A stretch of 64,000 nucleotides of DNA from Sulfitobacter guttiformis (GCF_003610455.1 NZ_RAQK01000001.1:1860001-1924000); one strand, 5' to 3'. Counted from the stretch's first letter, positions 27,170 through 36,874 are shown. The notes: generated from the sequence alone by a model not told the origin. Program-made: numbers and translations.

Positions 27170-27817
27170 ATGGACGCAACGTATTACCCCCCAATGGACC
27201 CGCTCGAAGTGCTGCATCTGGACCATGAGGTTATTCTACTCGATAAACCTGCTGGTCTGCTGTCAGTGCCGGGCAAAGGGCCTGACCTTGCCGACTGCCT
27301 GCTGGCACGGGTTCAGGGAGCGTTTCCCGATGCGCTGCTGGTGCACCGGTTGGACCGTGATACATCAGGTGTAATGATTTTTGCGCTCACCCGTCACGCT
27401 CAGCGTCATCTTGGGCTGCAGTTTGAAAAGCGGATGACAAAGAAGACCTATATCGCACGCGTTTGGGGTGTCCCGCTGGAAAAATCGGGTACGATCGACC
27501 TTCCGCTCATCGTGGACTGGCCGAACCGGCCCCGTCAAATGGTGTGTCACACAACAGGGAAACCCGCGCAAACGGACTGGCGGATGGTAAAGGATGAAGG
27601 AGAGACATCCCGGATCCGGCTTTCCCCTCACACTGGCCGGAGCCATCAGTTGCGTGTTCACATGCTGAGCTTGGGGCACCCTATTCTTGGCGATCCGTTT
27701 TATGCCTCGGGACCTTCTCGCGATTACCCGCGCATGATGCTCCACTCGGAAGAATTGCGGTTTAAACATCCCGACGGTGGCCAGACTACGCGAATCCGCA
27801 GCAAGGCCCCTTTTTAG
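27170..27817 (+). CDS. RluA-family pseudouridine synthase
   Basis: A 215-residue pseudouridine synthase without an S4 domain. Catalytic Asp62 lies in HRLDRDTSGVMIFA. The strand LDKPAGLLSVPG at 25-36 and the SPHTGRSHQLRVHM and HPILGDPFYA motifs define the RluA group. The short length and absence of S4 fit RluA itself (23S U746 and tRNA U32) or a close relative rather than RluC/RluD. It is divergent from the NTF2-like gene and is followed by a strong terminator. Confidence 0.9.
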   Translation: MDATYYPPMDPLEVLHLDHEVILLDKPAGLLSVPGKGPDLADCLLARVQGAFPDALLVHRLDRDTSGVMIFALTRHAQRHLGLQFEKRMTKKTYIARVWGVPLEKSGTIDLPLIVDWPNRPRQMVCHTTGKPAQTDWRMVKDEGETSRIRLSPHTGRSHQLRVHMLSLGHPILGDPFYASGPSRDYPRMMLHSEELRFKHPDGGQTTRIRSKAPF

Positions 27818-27873
27818 GAAAGCTAAAGTGTGGACCGTTAAGCCGAAATTACAACGAAACAGGCGATTGAAAC

Positions 27874-27906
27874 AAAAGAGGGCTACCCGCAGGCAGCCCT
27901 CTTTTT
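27874..27906. terminator. Bidirectional terminator between rluA-type gene and aldehyde dehydrogenase
   Basis: An 11-bp perfect stem, AAAAGAGGGCT (27874-27884) with AGCCCTCTTTT (27894-27904), has a 9-base loop and T-tracts in both directions, between convergent genes. Confidence 0.9.
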
Positions 27907-27924
27907 TCGAAGTATTATATGTTT

Positions 27925-29352
27925 TTACTCGGCCGCCCATCCTGAGACAGCTTTGACTTCGAGGAATTCTTCAAGGCCAAAGACGCCGCCTTCACGGCCG
28001 TTTCCTGACTGTTTATAGCCACCGAAGGGCGAGCCTTGGGCAAAACCCTGACCGTTGGTCTCGACCATGCCGGAACGCAATTGCCGCGCAACGCGGCGAC
28101 GTTTTTCAGTATCTTCGGTCTGTACATAGTTCGTCAGGCCGTAGGGCGTATCGTTTGCGATTGCTACTGCTTCCTCTTCGGTCTCGAAGGGGATGATCGA
28201 CAGCACAGGACCAAACACTTCTTCGCGCGCAATGGTCATCTGGTTGTTAACGTCCGCAAATACGGTCGGCTTGACATAATAACCGCGGTTCAGCCCGTCG
28301 GGACGGCCAAGTCCGCCCGCGGTGAGGCGAGCCTCTGCAATGCCCTTTTCGATGAGACCCTGAATTTTGTTGTATTGGGCCTCCGACACAACGGGGCCGA
28401 TGTGCTTGCCTTCCTCTGAAGCGGGTCCAACGTGGGTGTTGGCTGCGACTTCGGAGGCGCTCGCCACAGCTTCGTCATAGCGGGATTTATGGACAAGCAT
28501 CCGCGTTGGTGCATTGCACGACTGGCCGGAGTTGCGGAAACAGCGGATTGCACCCTGCTTGGCCGCGTTCGGCTCTGCGTCCTCAAATATGATGTTCGCA
28601 CCTTTGCCGCCCAATTCGAGGCTGACGCGTTTGAGCGAATCTGCCGCAGCTTTGGAAATTGCGATGCCCGCGCGTGTGGAGCCGGTGAAGCTTACCATAT
28701 CGACCTCGGGATGTGAGGAGAGCTGGCTGCCCACACCGGGACCATCACCATTCACGAGGTTGAACACGCCTGCGGGGAAGCCTGCTTCATGCACGAATTC
28801 AGCAAAAAGCAGTCCAGACAACGGTGCGATCTCTGAAGGTTTCAGAACGACCGTGTTGCCAGTGGCAAGCGCCGGGATGACTTTTAAGATGATCTGGTTC
28901 ATCGGCCAGTTCCAAGGGGTGATCAGGGCGCAGACACCGATGGGCTCCAGCAATGTTTTTTCCGATGCCGTGAAGTCACGTTCGAAACTGAAATCTTTGA
29001 ACGCGTTCAGGAAGCCGCCAATATGCCAGCTTCCGGCGCCGACCTGCTGCTGGCGGCTGAGAAGGATGGGAGCACCCATTTCCATTGACATGGCCTGCGC
29101 CATTTCCTCCTGACGCGCATCATAAATTTCCGCCAGTTTCTCGATCAGCGCTGTCCGCTCTTCCTTGGACGTTTGTGACCAGCTGGCGAATGCTGCGCGG
29201 GCAGCGGAAACAGCCGCTTCGGTGTCGGCAGCACCGCCCAACGAAATAATTGCGCACTGTTCTTCTGTGGAGGGATCTATCACAGGAAAGTCGTTGGCAG
29301 CGGCGGGGGCGACCCAAGCGCCATTGATATAGAAGTTGCGTTTCTCCAGCAT
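27925..29352 (-). CDS. Aldehyde dehydrogenase family protein
   Basis: A 475-residue NAD(P)-dependent aldehyde dehydrogenase. Catalytic Cys279 is in GQSCNAPTRM and the general base Glu246 in SLELGGKG. Also seen are PWNWPMNQ at 146-153 and SFTGSTRAG at 221-229 in the cofactor domain. The sequence resembles broad-range ALDHs rather than methylmalonate or betaine-aldehyde types. The substrate is unknown. It is monocistronic, with its own upstream region shared with the divergent peroxiredoxin. Confidence 0.92.
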   Translation of the reverse strand: MLEKRNFYINGAWVAPAAANDFPVIDPSTEEQCAIISLGGAADTEAAVSAARAAFASWSQTSKEERTALIEKLAEIYDARQEEMAQAMSMEMGAPILLSRQQQVGAGSWHIGGFLNAFKDFSFERDFTASEKTLLEPIGVCALITPWNWPMNQIILKVIPALATGNTVVLKPSEIAPLSGLLFAEFVHEAGFPAGVFNLVNGDGPGVGSQLSSHPEVDMVSFTGSTRAGIAISKAAADSLKRVSLELGGKGANIIFEDAEPNAAKQGAIRCFRNSGQSCNAPTRMLVHKSRYDEAVASASEVAANTHVGPASEEGKHIGPVVSEAQYNKIQGLIEKGIAEARLTAGGLGRPDGLNRGYYVKPTVFADVNNQMTIAREEVFGPVLSIIPFETEEEAVAIANDTPYGLTNYVQTEDTEKRRRVARQLRSGMVETNGQGFAQGSPFGGYKQSGNGREGGVFGLEEFLEVKAVSGWAAE

Positions 29353-29481
29353 GGTGATGCTCCTTGTATGATGTTTGCGCCTACTGTGTCATTGCGCACA
29401 GCAGGCCGCAAGACAGGGGATGAAACTCTCAAGAGGAATGACTAGGTTGGTCGTATTAGAGTTTTATTGGAGGACGCCACG

Positions 29482-30135
29482 ATGAGCTTGCGTATTAATG
29501 ACACGATCCCCGACCTGACGGTTGAAACAGATCACGGAACGATGAGCCTGCACGATTTTGTGGGTGATCATTGGGCCATTCTATTTTCTCACCCAAAAGA
29601 TTTTACGCCTGTTTGCACCACTGAATTCGGCGCGGTCGCCCAGCTGGCGGACGAATGGGAAAAGCGAGGGACCAAGGTGATCGGGGTTTCTGTCGATGGG
29701 GAAGAGGACCATAAAAAGTGGAAAGCCGATATCGAGACCGTGGCCGGAACCAAGGCCGGATTTCCGATCATTGCGGATGCGGATCTGGTACTGTCCAAGG
29801 CGTTTGATATGTTGCCCGCCGAGGCCTACCTGCCGGATGGACGCACCCCGGCTGATAGCGCCACAGTGAGGTCTGTTTTTATCATCGGGCCTGACAAGAA
29901 ACTGAAGCTGTCTATGACATATCCAATGACCGTTGGCCGGAACTTTGCCGAGGTTCTGCGGGCGCTGGACGGATTGCAAACCTCAGCCAGTCAGGGCGTT
30001 GCGACGCCAGCAAACTGGAATGTTGGGGATGATGTAATCATTCCAGCGTCGGTTTCGGATGCCGATGCAACTGCAAAATTTGGCACCTTCAATAAGGTTT
30101 TGCCCTATCTGCGCACGGCCAAATTACCATCTTGA
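29482..30135 (+). CDS. 1-Cys peroxiredoxin (Prdx6 class)
   Basis: A 217-residue peroxiredoxin. The peroxidatic Cys45 is in the motif PKDFTPVCTTE and is the only cysteine in the protein, so this is a 1-Cys enzyme without a resolving Cys. The long C-terminal arm (VATPANWNVGDDVIIP and the final PYLRTAKLPS) fits the Prdx6 class. It reduces H2O2 and organic hydroperoxides; the reductant is unknown. The start at 29482 is preceded by GGAGG with 9-base spacing. Confidence 0.93.
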   Translation: MSLRINDTIPDLTVETDHGTMSLHDFVGDHWAILFSHPKDFTPVCTTEFGAVAQLADEWEKRGTKVIGVSVDGEEDHKKWKADIETVAGTKAGFPIIADADLVLSKAFDMLPAEAYLPDGRTPADSATVRSVFIIGPDKKLKLSMTYPMTVGRNFAEVLRALDGLQTSASQGVATPANWNVGDDVIIPASVSDADATAKFGTFNKVLPYLRTAKLPS

Positions 30136-30158
30136 TCACATGGTACCATAAGTTTCTG

Positions 30159-30187
30159 AAAGGCGGGCCTCTATGGCTCGCCTTTTG
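30159..30187 (+). terminator. Probable terminator after the peroxiredoxin gene
   Basis: AAGGCGGGCC (30160-30169) pairs with GGCTCGCCTT (30175-30184) with one G-T wobble and a 5-base loop, followed by a short T run. It is 24 bases after the stop codon. Confidence 0.7.
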
Positions 30188-30281
30188 ATAAGTAGAGCCC
30201 CTCGGCTTCGGGAAAGCTGCGGCAGTTGTGCTGCGATCACTAAGCCTTCCCGCGCTCTACTGTCAAAAAAGCGCTGGCCTA

Positions 30282-30830
30282 TTAGTGTAGGACAACGCGT
30301 GTACCGGTCGGAACGCGATTGTACAAATCAATGACATGCTCGTTGATCATGCGCACACAGCCGTTCGAAACCCGTGCCGCAACTGTCTGAGGTTTTGGCG
30401 TGCCATGAATACGCAGATATGTGTCGCGGTCACCTTTGTAGAGATACAATGCGCGCGCGCCTAACGGGTTAATCCCACCGCCCTTCATGCCACCGGCATG
30501 TTGCTTATACAGTTCCGGCTCACGCCTGATCATCGCAGGGGTGGGTGTCCAGCTTGGCCATTCAGCCTTGCGGCGGATGCGAAAGGTACCAGAATGGTAG
30601 CGCTCTTGTGTGCCGATACCTACTGAGTACCGCAGTGCTTTTCCGTCAGGCAATGTCCAATAAAGCGCAAACTGGCCGGGATCTACATGGATTTCCCCGG
30701 CGCGAAACCCGTCTTTAATCTCGACGATCCGAGGCTGCAAATCTTCGGGCACCTCATAAGCAAATGCTGGGCCTGCAAAAGCGGCGGCAGCGCCGGTCAG
30801 CAGCAGTTTGCGACGGTCGAAAAGGGACAT
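30282..30830 (-). CDS. L,D-transpeptidase (YkuD domain)
   Basis: A 182-residue exported enzyme. The N-terminus MSLFDRRKLLLTGAAAAFAGPAFA has a twin-arginine-like RRKLLL followed by a hydrophobic core and an AFA cleavage site at about 24. The catalytic pattern is His142 in LRIHGTPKP and Cys158 in SNGCVRM, as required for YkuD transpeptidases. GGGINPLGARALYLY is also typical. It forms 3-3 crosslinks in peptidoglycan or attaches proteins to it. It is monocistronic, converging on the peroxiredoxin gene. Confidence 0.92.
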   Translation of the reverse strand: MSLFDRRKLLLTGAAAAFAGPAFAYEVPEDLQPRIVEIKDGFRAGEIHVDPGQFALYWTLPDGKALRYSVGIGTQERYHSGTFRIRRKAEWPSWTPTPAMIRREPELYKQHAGGMKGGGINPLGARALYLYKGDRDTYLRIHGTPKPQTVAARVSNGCVRMINEHVIDLYNRVPTGTRVVLH

Positions 30831-31176
30831 AGAGAAACTCCGGCTTTTGGTCTAATTCTACTAAAGTAACAAATGTCTGACGGAAAAGTTGCAAACGGTT
30901 TCGCATCTAACGGGTTTAAGGTTGGAATGCTATCGCTGGCGATGCAGTCAGTTATCTTCTATCGTTTTGAAATAAAATAATAAAATTAGCGTGAGCGGAG
31001 ATTTCGTCCATTGGGATAGTTGCATTTTTGTCTAAAGGATATGTGCAGGATGGTGGAAATCTGTTTCGTGTCCTGAGCAAGCCTGCCCCGCTACACATTA
31101 GAATTTCGCAACCCGCAAATAGAAAAAGGCCCCTGCGTTTCCGCAGGGGCCTTTGCGCTAGATAATTCCGCAGAGA
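30831..31176. other. 346-base intergenic region between the L,D-transpeptidase and pnp
   Basis: This stretch serves as promoter region for the L,D-transpeptidase gene (its upstream side) and 3' region for pnp. The pnp terminator lies at 31121-31154. The remaining A+T-rich middle (about 30900-31060) shows no reading frame, repeat or RNA that I recognise. Confidence 0.5.
31121..31154 (-). terminator. Intrinsic terminator of pnp
   Basis: A perfect 13-bp stem, AAAGGCCCCTGCG (31125-31137) with CGCAGGGGCCTTT (31142-31154), has a 4-base loop. Read on the minus strand it ends in TTTTTCT, 23 bases past the pnp stop. Confidence 0.92.
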
Positions 31177-33309
31177 TTACTCTTCGGCTTTTTCTTCTTT
31201 TACTTCTTCTCCGGTTTCCTGATCGACAACTTTCATCGACAGGCGGACCTTGCCACGATCGTCAAAGCCCAAAAGCTTCACTTTTACTTCCTGACCTTCC
31301 TTCAGAACATCTGAAGGGTGATTCAGGCGGCGGTTTTCAATCTGGGAAACATGTACCAGACCGTCGCGCTTGCCGAAGAAGTTCACGAAGGCGCCGAAAT
31401 CAACGATCTTCACTACAGTACCGGTATAGACGGCACCTTCTTCAGGCTCGGCCACGATGGACCAGATCATGTCGTAGGCTTTCTTGATCGAATCTGCGTT
31501 TGGTGACGCGATCTTGATGATGCCTTCGTCGTTAATGTCAACTTTTGCGCCGGACACTTCGACGATCTCGCGGATGACTTTACCGCCAGAGCCGATTACT
31601 TCGCGGATTTTATCCGTTGGGATCTGCATCGTCTCGATCCGTGGAGCGTGTGCGGAGAATTCACCGGCACCGGAGATGGATTTGTTCATCTCGCCAAGGA
31701 TGTGCAAACGACCCGCTTTGGCCTGCGCCAATGCTTTTTCCATGATCTCGGGCGTGATACCTGCGATCTTGATGTCCATTTGCAAGGACGTGATACCTGC
31801 TTCGGTACCAGCAACCTTGAAGTCCATATCGCCAAGGTGGTCTTCGTCACCAAGAATATCGGAAAGGATCGCATAGGAGCCATCCTCTTCGAGGATTAGG
31901 CCCATAGCAACGCCTGCGACCGCCGCCTTGAGCGGAACACCTGCGTCCATCATCGACAGCGAGCCGCCGCAGACGGAAGCCATCGAGGAAGATCCGTTTG
32001 ATTCCGTGATCTCGGACACGACGCGGATGGTATACGGAAAATCGGTCGCGGCAGGCAAAACGGCCTGCAACGCACGCCATGCCAACTTACCATGGCCGAT
32101 TTCACGGCGACCTGGAGGGCCCACGCGACCAACTTCGCCAACCGAATAGGGTGGGAAGTTATAATGCAGCAGGAAGTTGGATTTAAAGTTGCCGTGCAGC
32201 GCGTCGATAAACTGCTCGTCGTCTCCGGTACCCAATGTCGTAACGACCAGACCTTGTGTCTCGCCACGCGTAAACAGGGCAGAACCGTGTGTACGGGGCA
32301 GGATGCCGGTCTGGGAAACGATATCGCGGATCTCGTCGGTGCGACGACCGTCGATACGCTTGCCTGTTTTTACAACGTCCCCGCGCAGGATAGAGGCCTC
32401 AAGGCCTTTCATCGCAGAACCAAGGTTGCTGTCGGCCAACTGCTCTTCGTTCAGCGCTGCCATGATTGTATCGCGTGCAGCAGAAACTGCGGCGGTACGT
32501 TCTTGCTTGTCACCGATTGCAAATGCAGCGCGCATTTCTGTCTCGCCTGCGGTTTTCACGGCAGCCGACAATTCGGAATAATCGACAGGCTGGAAGTCAA
32601 ACGGCTCTTTTGCCGCCGATTCTGCCAGCTCTACGATCAGGTCGATCACAGGCTGGATGTGCTCGTGTGCGAACTTGACCGCCCCCAGCATCTCTTCTTC
32701 CGTCAGCTCGTAAGCTTCGGATTCAACCATCATCACGGCGTCTTTTGTACCGGCAACAACCAAGTCAAGGCGCTGGTCAGGGTTGTTCTTGAGGTCCTGC
32801 ATGTCGTCGATTTCAGGGTTCAGAACGTACTGACCACCTTCAAAGCCAACGCGGCAAGCAGCGATCGGGCCCATGAACGGCGCGCCGGAAATGGTCAGCG
32901 CGGCGGACGCCGCAATCATCGCAACCATATCGGGGTCGTTCACCAGATCGTGCGACAGCACAGTACACATCACCAGAACTTCATTCTTGAAGCCGGGGAC
33001 GAACAGCGGGCGGATCGGACGGTCAATCAGACGGCTTGTAAGTGTTTCTTTTTCGGTGGGGCGGGCCTCACGCTTGAAGAAACCACCCGGGATTTTACCC
33101 GCAGCGTAGTATTTTTCGTTATAGTGCACGGTCAGCGGGAAAAAGTCCTGACCCGGCTTTTGCTTGCGTGCGAATGTCACGTTCGCCATTACGGACGTCT
33201 CGCCATAAGTGGCGATGACGGAACCGTCGGCTTGGCGCGCAACTTTCCCTGTTTCGAGTGTGAGCGTCTCTTCGCCCCACTGCATGGATTTCTTGACTTC
33301 GTTAAACAT
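31177..33309 (-). CDS. pnp: Polyribonucleotide nucleotidyltransferase (PNPase)
   Basis: A 710-residue 3'-5' phosphorolytic exoribonuclease of the RNA degradosome. It has two RNase PH domains, then KH (near 553-615, [15 protein letters not shown]) and S1 (near 620-688, [28 protein letters not shown]). The C-terminal tail is short and acidic ([13 protein letters not shown]). Two adjacent ATGs at 33312 and 33309 follow AAGGAA; the second gives better spacing and the usual MFNEVKKS start. In related genomes rpsO is usually next to pnp; here 3.6 kb of accessory DNA separates them. Confidence 0.97.
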   Translation of the reverse strand: MFNEVKKSMQWGEETLTLETGKVARQADGSVIATYGETSVMANVTFARKQKPGQDFFPLTVHYNEKYYAAGKIPGGFFKREARPTEKETLTSRLIDRPIRPLFVPGFKNEVLVMCTVLSHDLVNDPDMVAMIAASAALTISGAPFMGPIAACRVGFEGGQYVLNPEIDDMQDLKNNPDQRLDLVVAGTKDAVMMVESEAYELTEEEMLGAVKFAHEHIQPVIDLIVELAESAAKEPFDFQPVDYSELSAAVKTAGETEMRAAFAIGDKQERTAAVSAARDTIMAALNEEQLADSNLGSAMKGLEASILRGDVVKTGKRIDGRRTDEIRDIVSQTGILPRTHGSALFTRGETQGLVVTTLGTGDDEQFIDALHGNFKSNFLLHYNFPPYSVGEVGRVGPPGRREIGHGKLAWRALQAVLPAATDFPYTIRVVSEITESNGSSSMASVCGGSLSMMDAGVPLKAAVAGVAMGLILEEDGSYAILSDILGDEDHLGDMDFKVAGTEAGITSLQMDIKIAGITPEIMEKALAQAKAGRLHILGEMNKSISGAGEFSAHAPRIETMQIPTDKIREVIGSGGKVIREIVEVSGAKVDINDEGIIKIASPNADSIKKAYDMIWSIVAEPEEGAVYTGTVVKIVDFGAFVNFFGKRDGLVHVSQIENRRLNHPSDVLKEGQEVKVKLLGFDDRGKVRLSMKVVDQETGEEVKEEKAEE

Positions 33310-33609
33310 CATCGTTTCCTTGTTGGCCCATTGGCCATTGCATAGAGGGCGTATTCCCTCTGACCCCTACATCTTGCTTTGGCTGCCGACGGGGTCTGTG
33401 CGACTGCTTTCAGATGAGTGGGCTGTACATGAGAAAGCGAGAGATGGGAAGGGAGGGGTATTTTATGCTAGGAGTTTGGAACGTCGATGTCAGCTGTATG
33501 GATAAATGCTCCGTCCGATGGATTTTGTCCAAATTCTGCTTTTTGGATCTACCCGTTCAGCAAGCAGTGGCTTTTGGCAGGATAAGAATTACGCCTTGCA
33601 GTCGATATG
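33310..33609. other. Intergenic region upstream of pnp
   Basis: About 300 bases of pnp upstream DNA. No gene is seen; the region probably holds the pnp promoter, which must be local because rpsO is now 3.6 kb away. Any PNPase or RNase III autoregulatory stem in the leader was not evident by eye. Confidence 0.4.
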
Positions 33610-33900
33610 ACTACCGCTTGAAGCATTTTCAGTTTCAACATCATGCCACTGAACGCCGGAGAATGCGGACCCACACGGTTGAGTGGAGCACTCGCCAAAC
33701 TTTTCGCAGAGGGGCAAATGGTGTTCTTTTGACCTAAGGCGAGTGGTATCTTTGTTAGCTTCAGTCATGCGTCGAACGGACTCTGACAGAAGTGCCTAGG
33801 ATATGCCTTTACTCTGATATGCAGGATCGACGGCCACTGACAAACTCCCAATATTTGGGGCAGCAGAATAATGCCTGACGAGATCTTTGAAATTTATCAA
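33610..33900 (-). pseudogene. GNAT N-acetyltransferase fragment (decayed)
   Basis: Read on the minus strand, this stretch encodes NIGSLSVAVDPAYQSKGIS, then an in-frame TAG at about 33797, then ALLSESVRRMTEANKDTTRL and LPLCEKFGE. This matches the acetyl-CoA-binding core of GNAT acetyltransferases: the VxPxxxxxGIGxxLL loop and the late YEKFGF strand. The N-terminal part of the fold is missing, and the glycine-rich loop is broken by the stop. It lies between pnp and the IS3-type remnant, so it is most likely imported DNA now decaying. Confidence 0.7.
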
Positions 33901-33997
33901 GGCTCGCAGCTTCGTCGCCATTGTAGGCCAGTGTTTCCATTCCAAGGCATCGTTTCGCATCTGATGGTCATGCATCCCGAAATTTTTGATTGCTTAT

Positions 33998-34960
33998 TCA
34001 CCTGCCCCCGCCAACCTTTCCTCATTTTGATGTAGAGTTTGCTCCGCCTTTGAAGGAGCAAAAAATGCGACAGAGCCGTTTTGCCGAAGCCCAGATTATT
34101 CACTGTCGGCAGGATATTGCGTAGCAATGCAAGAGAGGCGCGTTGATCCAAACACTGTTCTGCGTGATCATCCGCCGGACAATCCTGAAGTTCGCGAAGA
34201 GGTACAGGCGATTGCCAGCAAGCGCCATTGCCTTGGCTATCGCCGAATTAGCATGCCGCTGGAACGCATTGGAACGATCAGGAGCCATAATCAGCTATAT
34301 CGGCTTTATACCGAGAAAAAGCTGGGGGTCAGACGGCGACGCGGCCGCAAACGAGCGCGGGGGGGGGAGGCGAACGCCAATGCACGTGGATTTGCAGCGT
34401 GGCGAATGTTGGGTACTGAATTTTTGCGTTCGACACATTTGGTGCCTCCCGTAAAGTCCACATGCTCGCTGTGAATGGCGCCTGCTGCCGAGGGAATCTG
34501 TGCCTGATTACCTTTACCGGCATCTCGGGCGCTCGGTTTGCCCGTGAATTGGCCGCACTGGTGTGCGTCTACGGAAAGCCTGACTGTTATGTTAGTGAGA
34601 ATGGGACCGAGTTTACCAGTGGCGCGATCCTGAAGTGGGCCGGAGAGAACGACATGAACTGGCACTATATGGAGCCTGAGAAACTACAGCAGAGTGGCTT
34701 CATTGAAAGCTCCAATGGCAGCCTTGGAGGCCAACTGCTGACTTCGAGACGTTACTGACGCCAGAGGGAAATTGGCGCTCTGGCGATACAATTACAACAA
34801 TGGCAGACCGGACTCCTCATTGGAGAACCAAACACCCGCTGAAGCGCGTCGAGCGCGTGAGCAATTTGAGGGGCCTGCCTGCGATGCGTTTGCTCAAACT
34901 GGTGAAAGCTCACTGAAAAATCATAAAGGTCTAAAACCGCTCCCGAGCCGCTGACGAACT
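33998..34960 (+). mobile_element. Decayed IS3-family insertion sequence
   Basis: The left end has CACCTGCCCCCGCC near 33998, which looks like a terminal repeat, then GAAGGAGCAAAAAATG before the first reading frame. A short orfA remnant (34065-34124, MRQSRFAEAQII) stops after 19 codons, so nearly all of orfA is deleted. An orfB remnant follows in at least three frames to 34954. No matching right-hand terminal repeat is seen; that end abuts the IS1182-type remnant at 34959-34992. The element cannot move by itself. Confidence 0.8.
34127..34954 (+). pseudogene. IS3-family transposase orfB, frameshifted
   Basis: Pieces of one DDE integrase can be read in order. 34127-34360: DNPEVREEVQAIASKRHCLGYRRI, then LYRLYTEKKLGVRRRRGRKRA. 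About 34375-34440, another frame: APMHVDLQRGECWVLNFCV. 34440-34758: NGACCRGNLCLI, the second catalytic Asp region VSENGTEFTSGAILKW, and HYMEPEKLQQSGFIESSNGSL with the catalytic Glu. 34772-34954: ALWRYNYNNGRPDSSL and TPAEARRA. The first frame break coincides with a run of nine G at 34359-34367. Several further lesions rule out a programmed frameshift as the sole explanation. Confidence 0.82.
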
Positions 34961-34992
34961 TTTCAACAGCATCGGCGAATTCTGTTGAAAAA
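34959..34992. repeat. Facing copies of a TTTTCAACAG-type terminal repeat
   Basis: CTTTTCAACAG (34959-34969) and CTGTTGAAAAA (34982-34992) are inverted copies 12 bases apart. The right-hand one also pairs with the imperfect copy at 35743-35755. This looks like abutting ends of two IS1182-type insertions, or of one insertion beside an older scar. Confidence 0.5.
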
Positions 34993-35755
34993 CCTTTGTT
35001 GATTCAGGGAGCTACAACTGCTTCGATTTGCTGGTGAATGTGCGTCTATTGGCGATAATAGGACTTACGTTAGAAGCGCAAGGCGCACTGTTCTAAAAGC
35101 TTTCCGCCGACGATTATATGTCTCAGGATCACCTGCTGCGCGCGATAGACCGACTGGTTGATCGCAAGATCGCGGCATACAGCCCGTTGACTGATAAAGC
35201 GGGCCGCACAAACGGGACCTAGCGCAAAACTCAATTCCAATGGGACGGCGGGAACGACAAACTTGACTGTTTATAAAGCCAGTCACTCGAGCAGTTTCGC
35301 CGGAGTTATTCTGATCTTAACCGACGCTTGGAAGGCAAACGCATCACCAAATATCGGCCTTGAAGCTGACGTGCCAAGCTTGCCCAATCCAAAGTCAAAT
35401 GCTGCCTCAATGCCGACTATCCCTTCATCCCGCATGTGAGAACACGATGACGCCCGCTAGGTCGAGCGCGACATCGCCAAAAACCAAGCGCTACGCAATC
35501 GCGATGGGTCTCTGGAAGAAAGTAGAGGTGCACTTGCACACCTCAAACGCATCCTCGGGCTGGGGCGGCTCTGATTACGCGGCCCATGCGGTGAAAATGA
35601 CGAATTTATTCCCGCCGCACCAGCCTGAAACTCCTGCGAATTTGCAAAAATCTTTCCTGCGCCGCAGCAAATGCAAAAAGCCCGCTTACAACGGCGTTCG
35701 TGTACTGAAAAATGATGCTGCTTTGGCGCCGGCAACAACGTGCTTTTCAATAGAA
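34980..35755 (+). mobile_element. Internally deleted IS1182-type insertion sequence
   Basis: Imperfect terminal inverted repeats TTCTGTTGAAAAA (34980-34992) and CTTTTCAATAGAA (35743-35755, 11 of 13 matching) bound a 776-base element. Inside are an N-terminal transposase piece (about 35092-35220: ADDYMSQDHLLRAIDRLVD) and a C-terminal piece (about 35430-35695: DARQVERDIAK, LAHLKRILGLGRL, RGPCGENDEF, KIFPAPQQMQKA). The middle, with the DDE residues, is missing, and stops and frameshifts interrupt both ends. Intact members are roughly twice this size. The family is assigned from these recognisable pieces, without a database search. Confidence 0.75.
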
Positions 35756-35787
35756 CCAGCTCAAAGCTGCCATCCGCCGCATTGCCG

Positions 35788-36201
35788 CTATTTTGCAGCT
35801 AAGGCTTGGTGGGATTTTTCTAGCGCCTCGACCAGACCGCTCAGAAACCCGTCTGCGGTCACATCGATTAACGCTTTGCCTTCTTCGTCCTGCAACGTGA
35901 ACGGCTGTGGCTCTATCTTCTCCAATTCCCGCAAACTCTTTCCGCCGCCGTGTTTCAGCACGTTCGCCGCGAGGTAGTAGTGGTAGACCGTCTGCGCGAG
36001 GTCGATATGGCCTTCTGCTGCCAGCTTGTTGCGCAGCTTTACAAAGAACGGACCGCGGGCAAAGTTGTGCTGCAAGCGGGCCTCGAAGGCCGAAACGGTC
36101 TCAATCACCATCGCTTCGATCTCGGCAACGGCTGGTTCGGTACTATCGGCGAGAGCCCGAGCGTTGTCGAGAAGTCGGGCGACGTCTGGAGTGTCGGTCA
36201 T
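35788..36201 (-). CDS. Protein of unknown function (137 aa) inside the rpsO-pnp insertion
   Basis: An intact, well-behaved reading frame: 137 residues, AAAGGA ribosome site 6 bases before the ATG. I do not recognise the family. It is largely helical and acidic, starting MTDTPDVARLLDNARALADS, with a central TVYHYYLAANVLKHGGGKSLRELEK and a C-terminal TADGFLSGLVEALEKSHQAL. The KHGxGxS turn recalls HEPN-like helical proteins, but the Rx4-6H motif is not present, so this is a weak hint. Its 3' end is 33 bases from the IS1182-type repeat. It could be a passenger of the mobile DNA or an old resident displaced by it. Confidence 0.72.
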   Translation of the reverse strand: MTDTPDVARLLDNARALADSTEPAVAEIEAMVIETVSAFEARLQHNFARGPFFVKLRNKLAAEGHIDLAQTVYHYYLAANVLKHGGGKSLRELEKIEPQPFTLQDEEGKALIDVTADGFLSGLVEALEKSHQALAAK

Positions 36202-36874
36202 GGCATGGTCCTTTGAAAATCGTTCACGCCATAACTTGGCTTTTGAGGTCTCTTACGCGTTTACGCCTAGAAAGTAATCCTCGCATTTGCTCTCATTCTT
36301 GTCGAAGAGGTTCGGAGTTTCGTCAAAATATTGCTGCGTCTGCGGGCGGCAGTTCCGGTATTCGAAGCAGTAACAGCGATAGGACGTGGTCCTCCCAGTA
36401 TCTCGGAGCCGACCGTCAGTAGAAAACCACAGGGCGGCATACTGCCTTATTGGCGCTCTGTGTGATAGTCGGTGGTGGTAGTTTCCAAGGGGTGATCGAT
36501 GCAGGTCAACTGGTCCGCATGCACGCAACGCCTATTCAACAATTGTGCAGAACTATAAAGCAGTTCGCTCGCGCGGCTGATCGCTTTTTGCGGACGGGAG
36601 ACCCCATTTGACACCCATGTCATTGTTCTCGCGCGCTGTCTTTTCAAGCGCAGGCTCTGCTGGTGGGAGGTGGCAGCCATCCATGGCCCAGAATCACTTG
36701 TTTGAGGGGGCACTCGTGCCGGCTGTTCATGACTATATTTGATATTGGGGAGCCCGAAAATTGCGTGATCTGTCAAAAAAATTGAGTTTGTTTAGCAAGG
36801 GGCACAGTTAAGTCAGCCTTCCCACAAAGAATGGGTGCGCAGATAACGCTTGCCTCCAAATCACGCGCGGGCAA
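36202..36874. other. Gene-free stretch between the 137-aa gene and rpsO
   Basis: About 670 bases with only short, unconvincing frames on both strands. No transposase piece, RNA gene or repeat could be recognised. It looks A+T-richer and less codon-structured than the flanks and is best treated as decayed accessory DNA plus the promoter region for the 137-aa gene. Confidence 0.45.

Noticed and set aside
32092..33345. 417-codon open frame on the plus strand opposite pnp
   Set aside because: It is the complement of the clear pnp gene, has no ribosome site or domain, and its composition follows the pnp codons.
34359..34367. G9 run as a programmed frameshift site in the IS3 transposase
   Set aside because: The element has several other lesions and a nearly absent orfA, so a simple disabling frameshift is more likely.
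35360..35977. 205-codon frame across the IS1182-type remnant and the 137-aa gene
   Set aside because: Composite of a decayed transposase and the antisense of an intact gene; no ribosome site.
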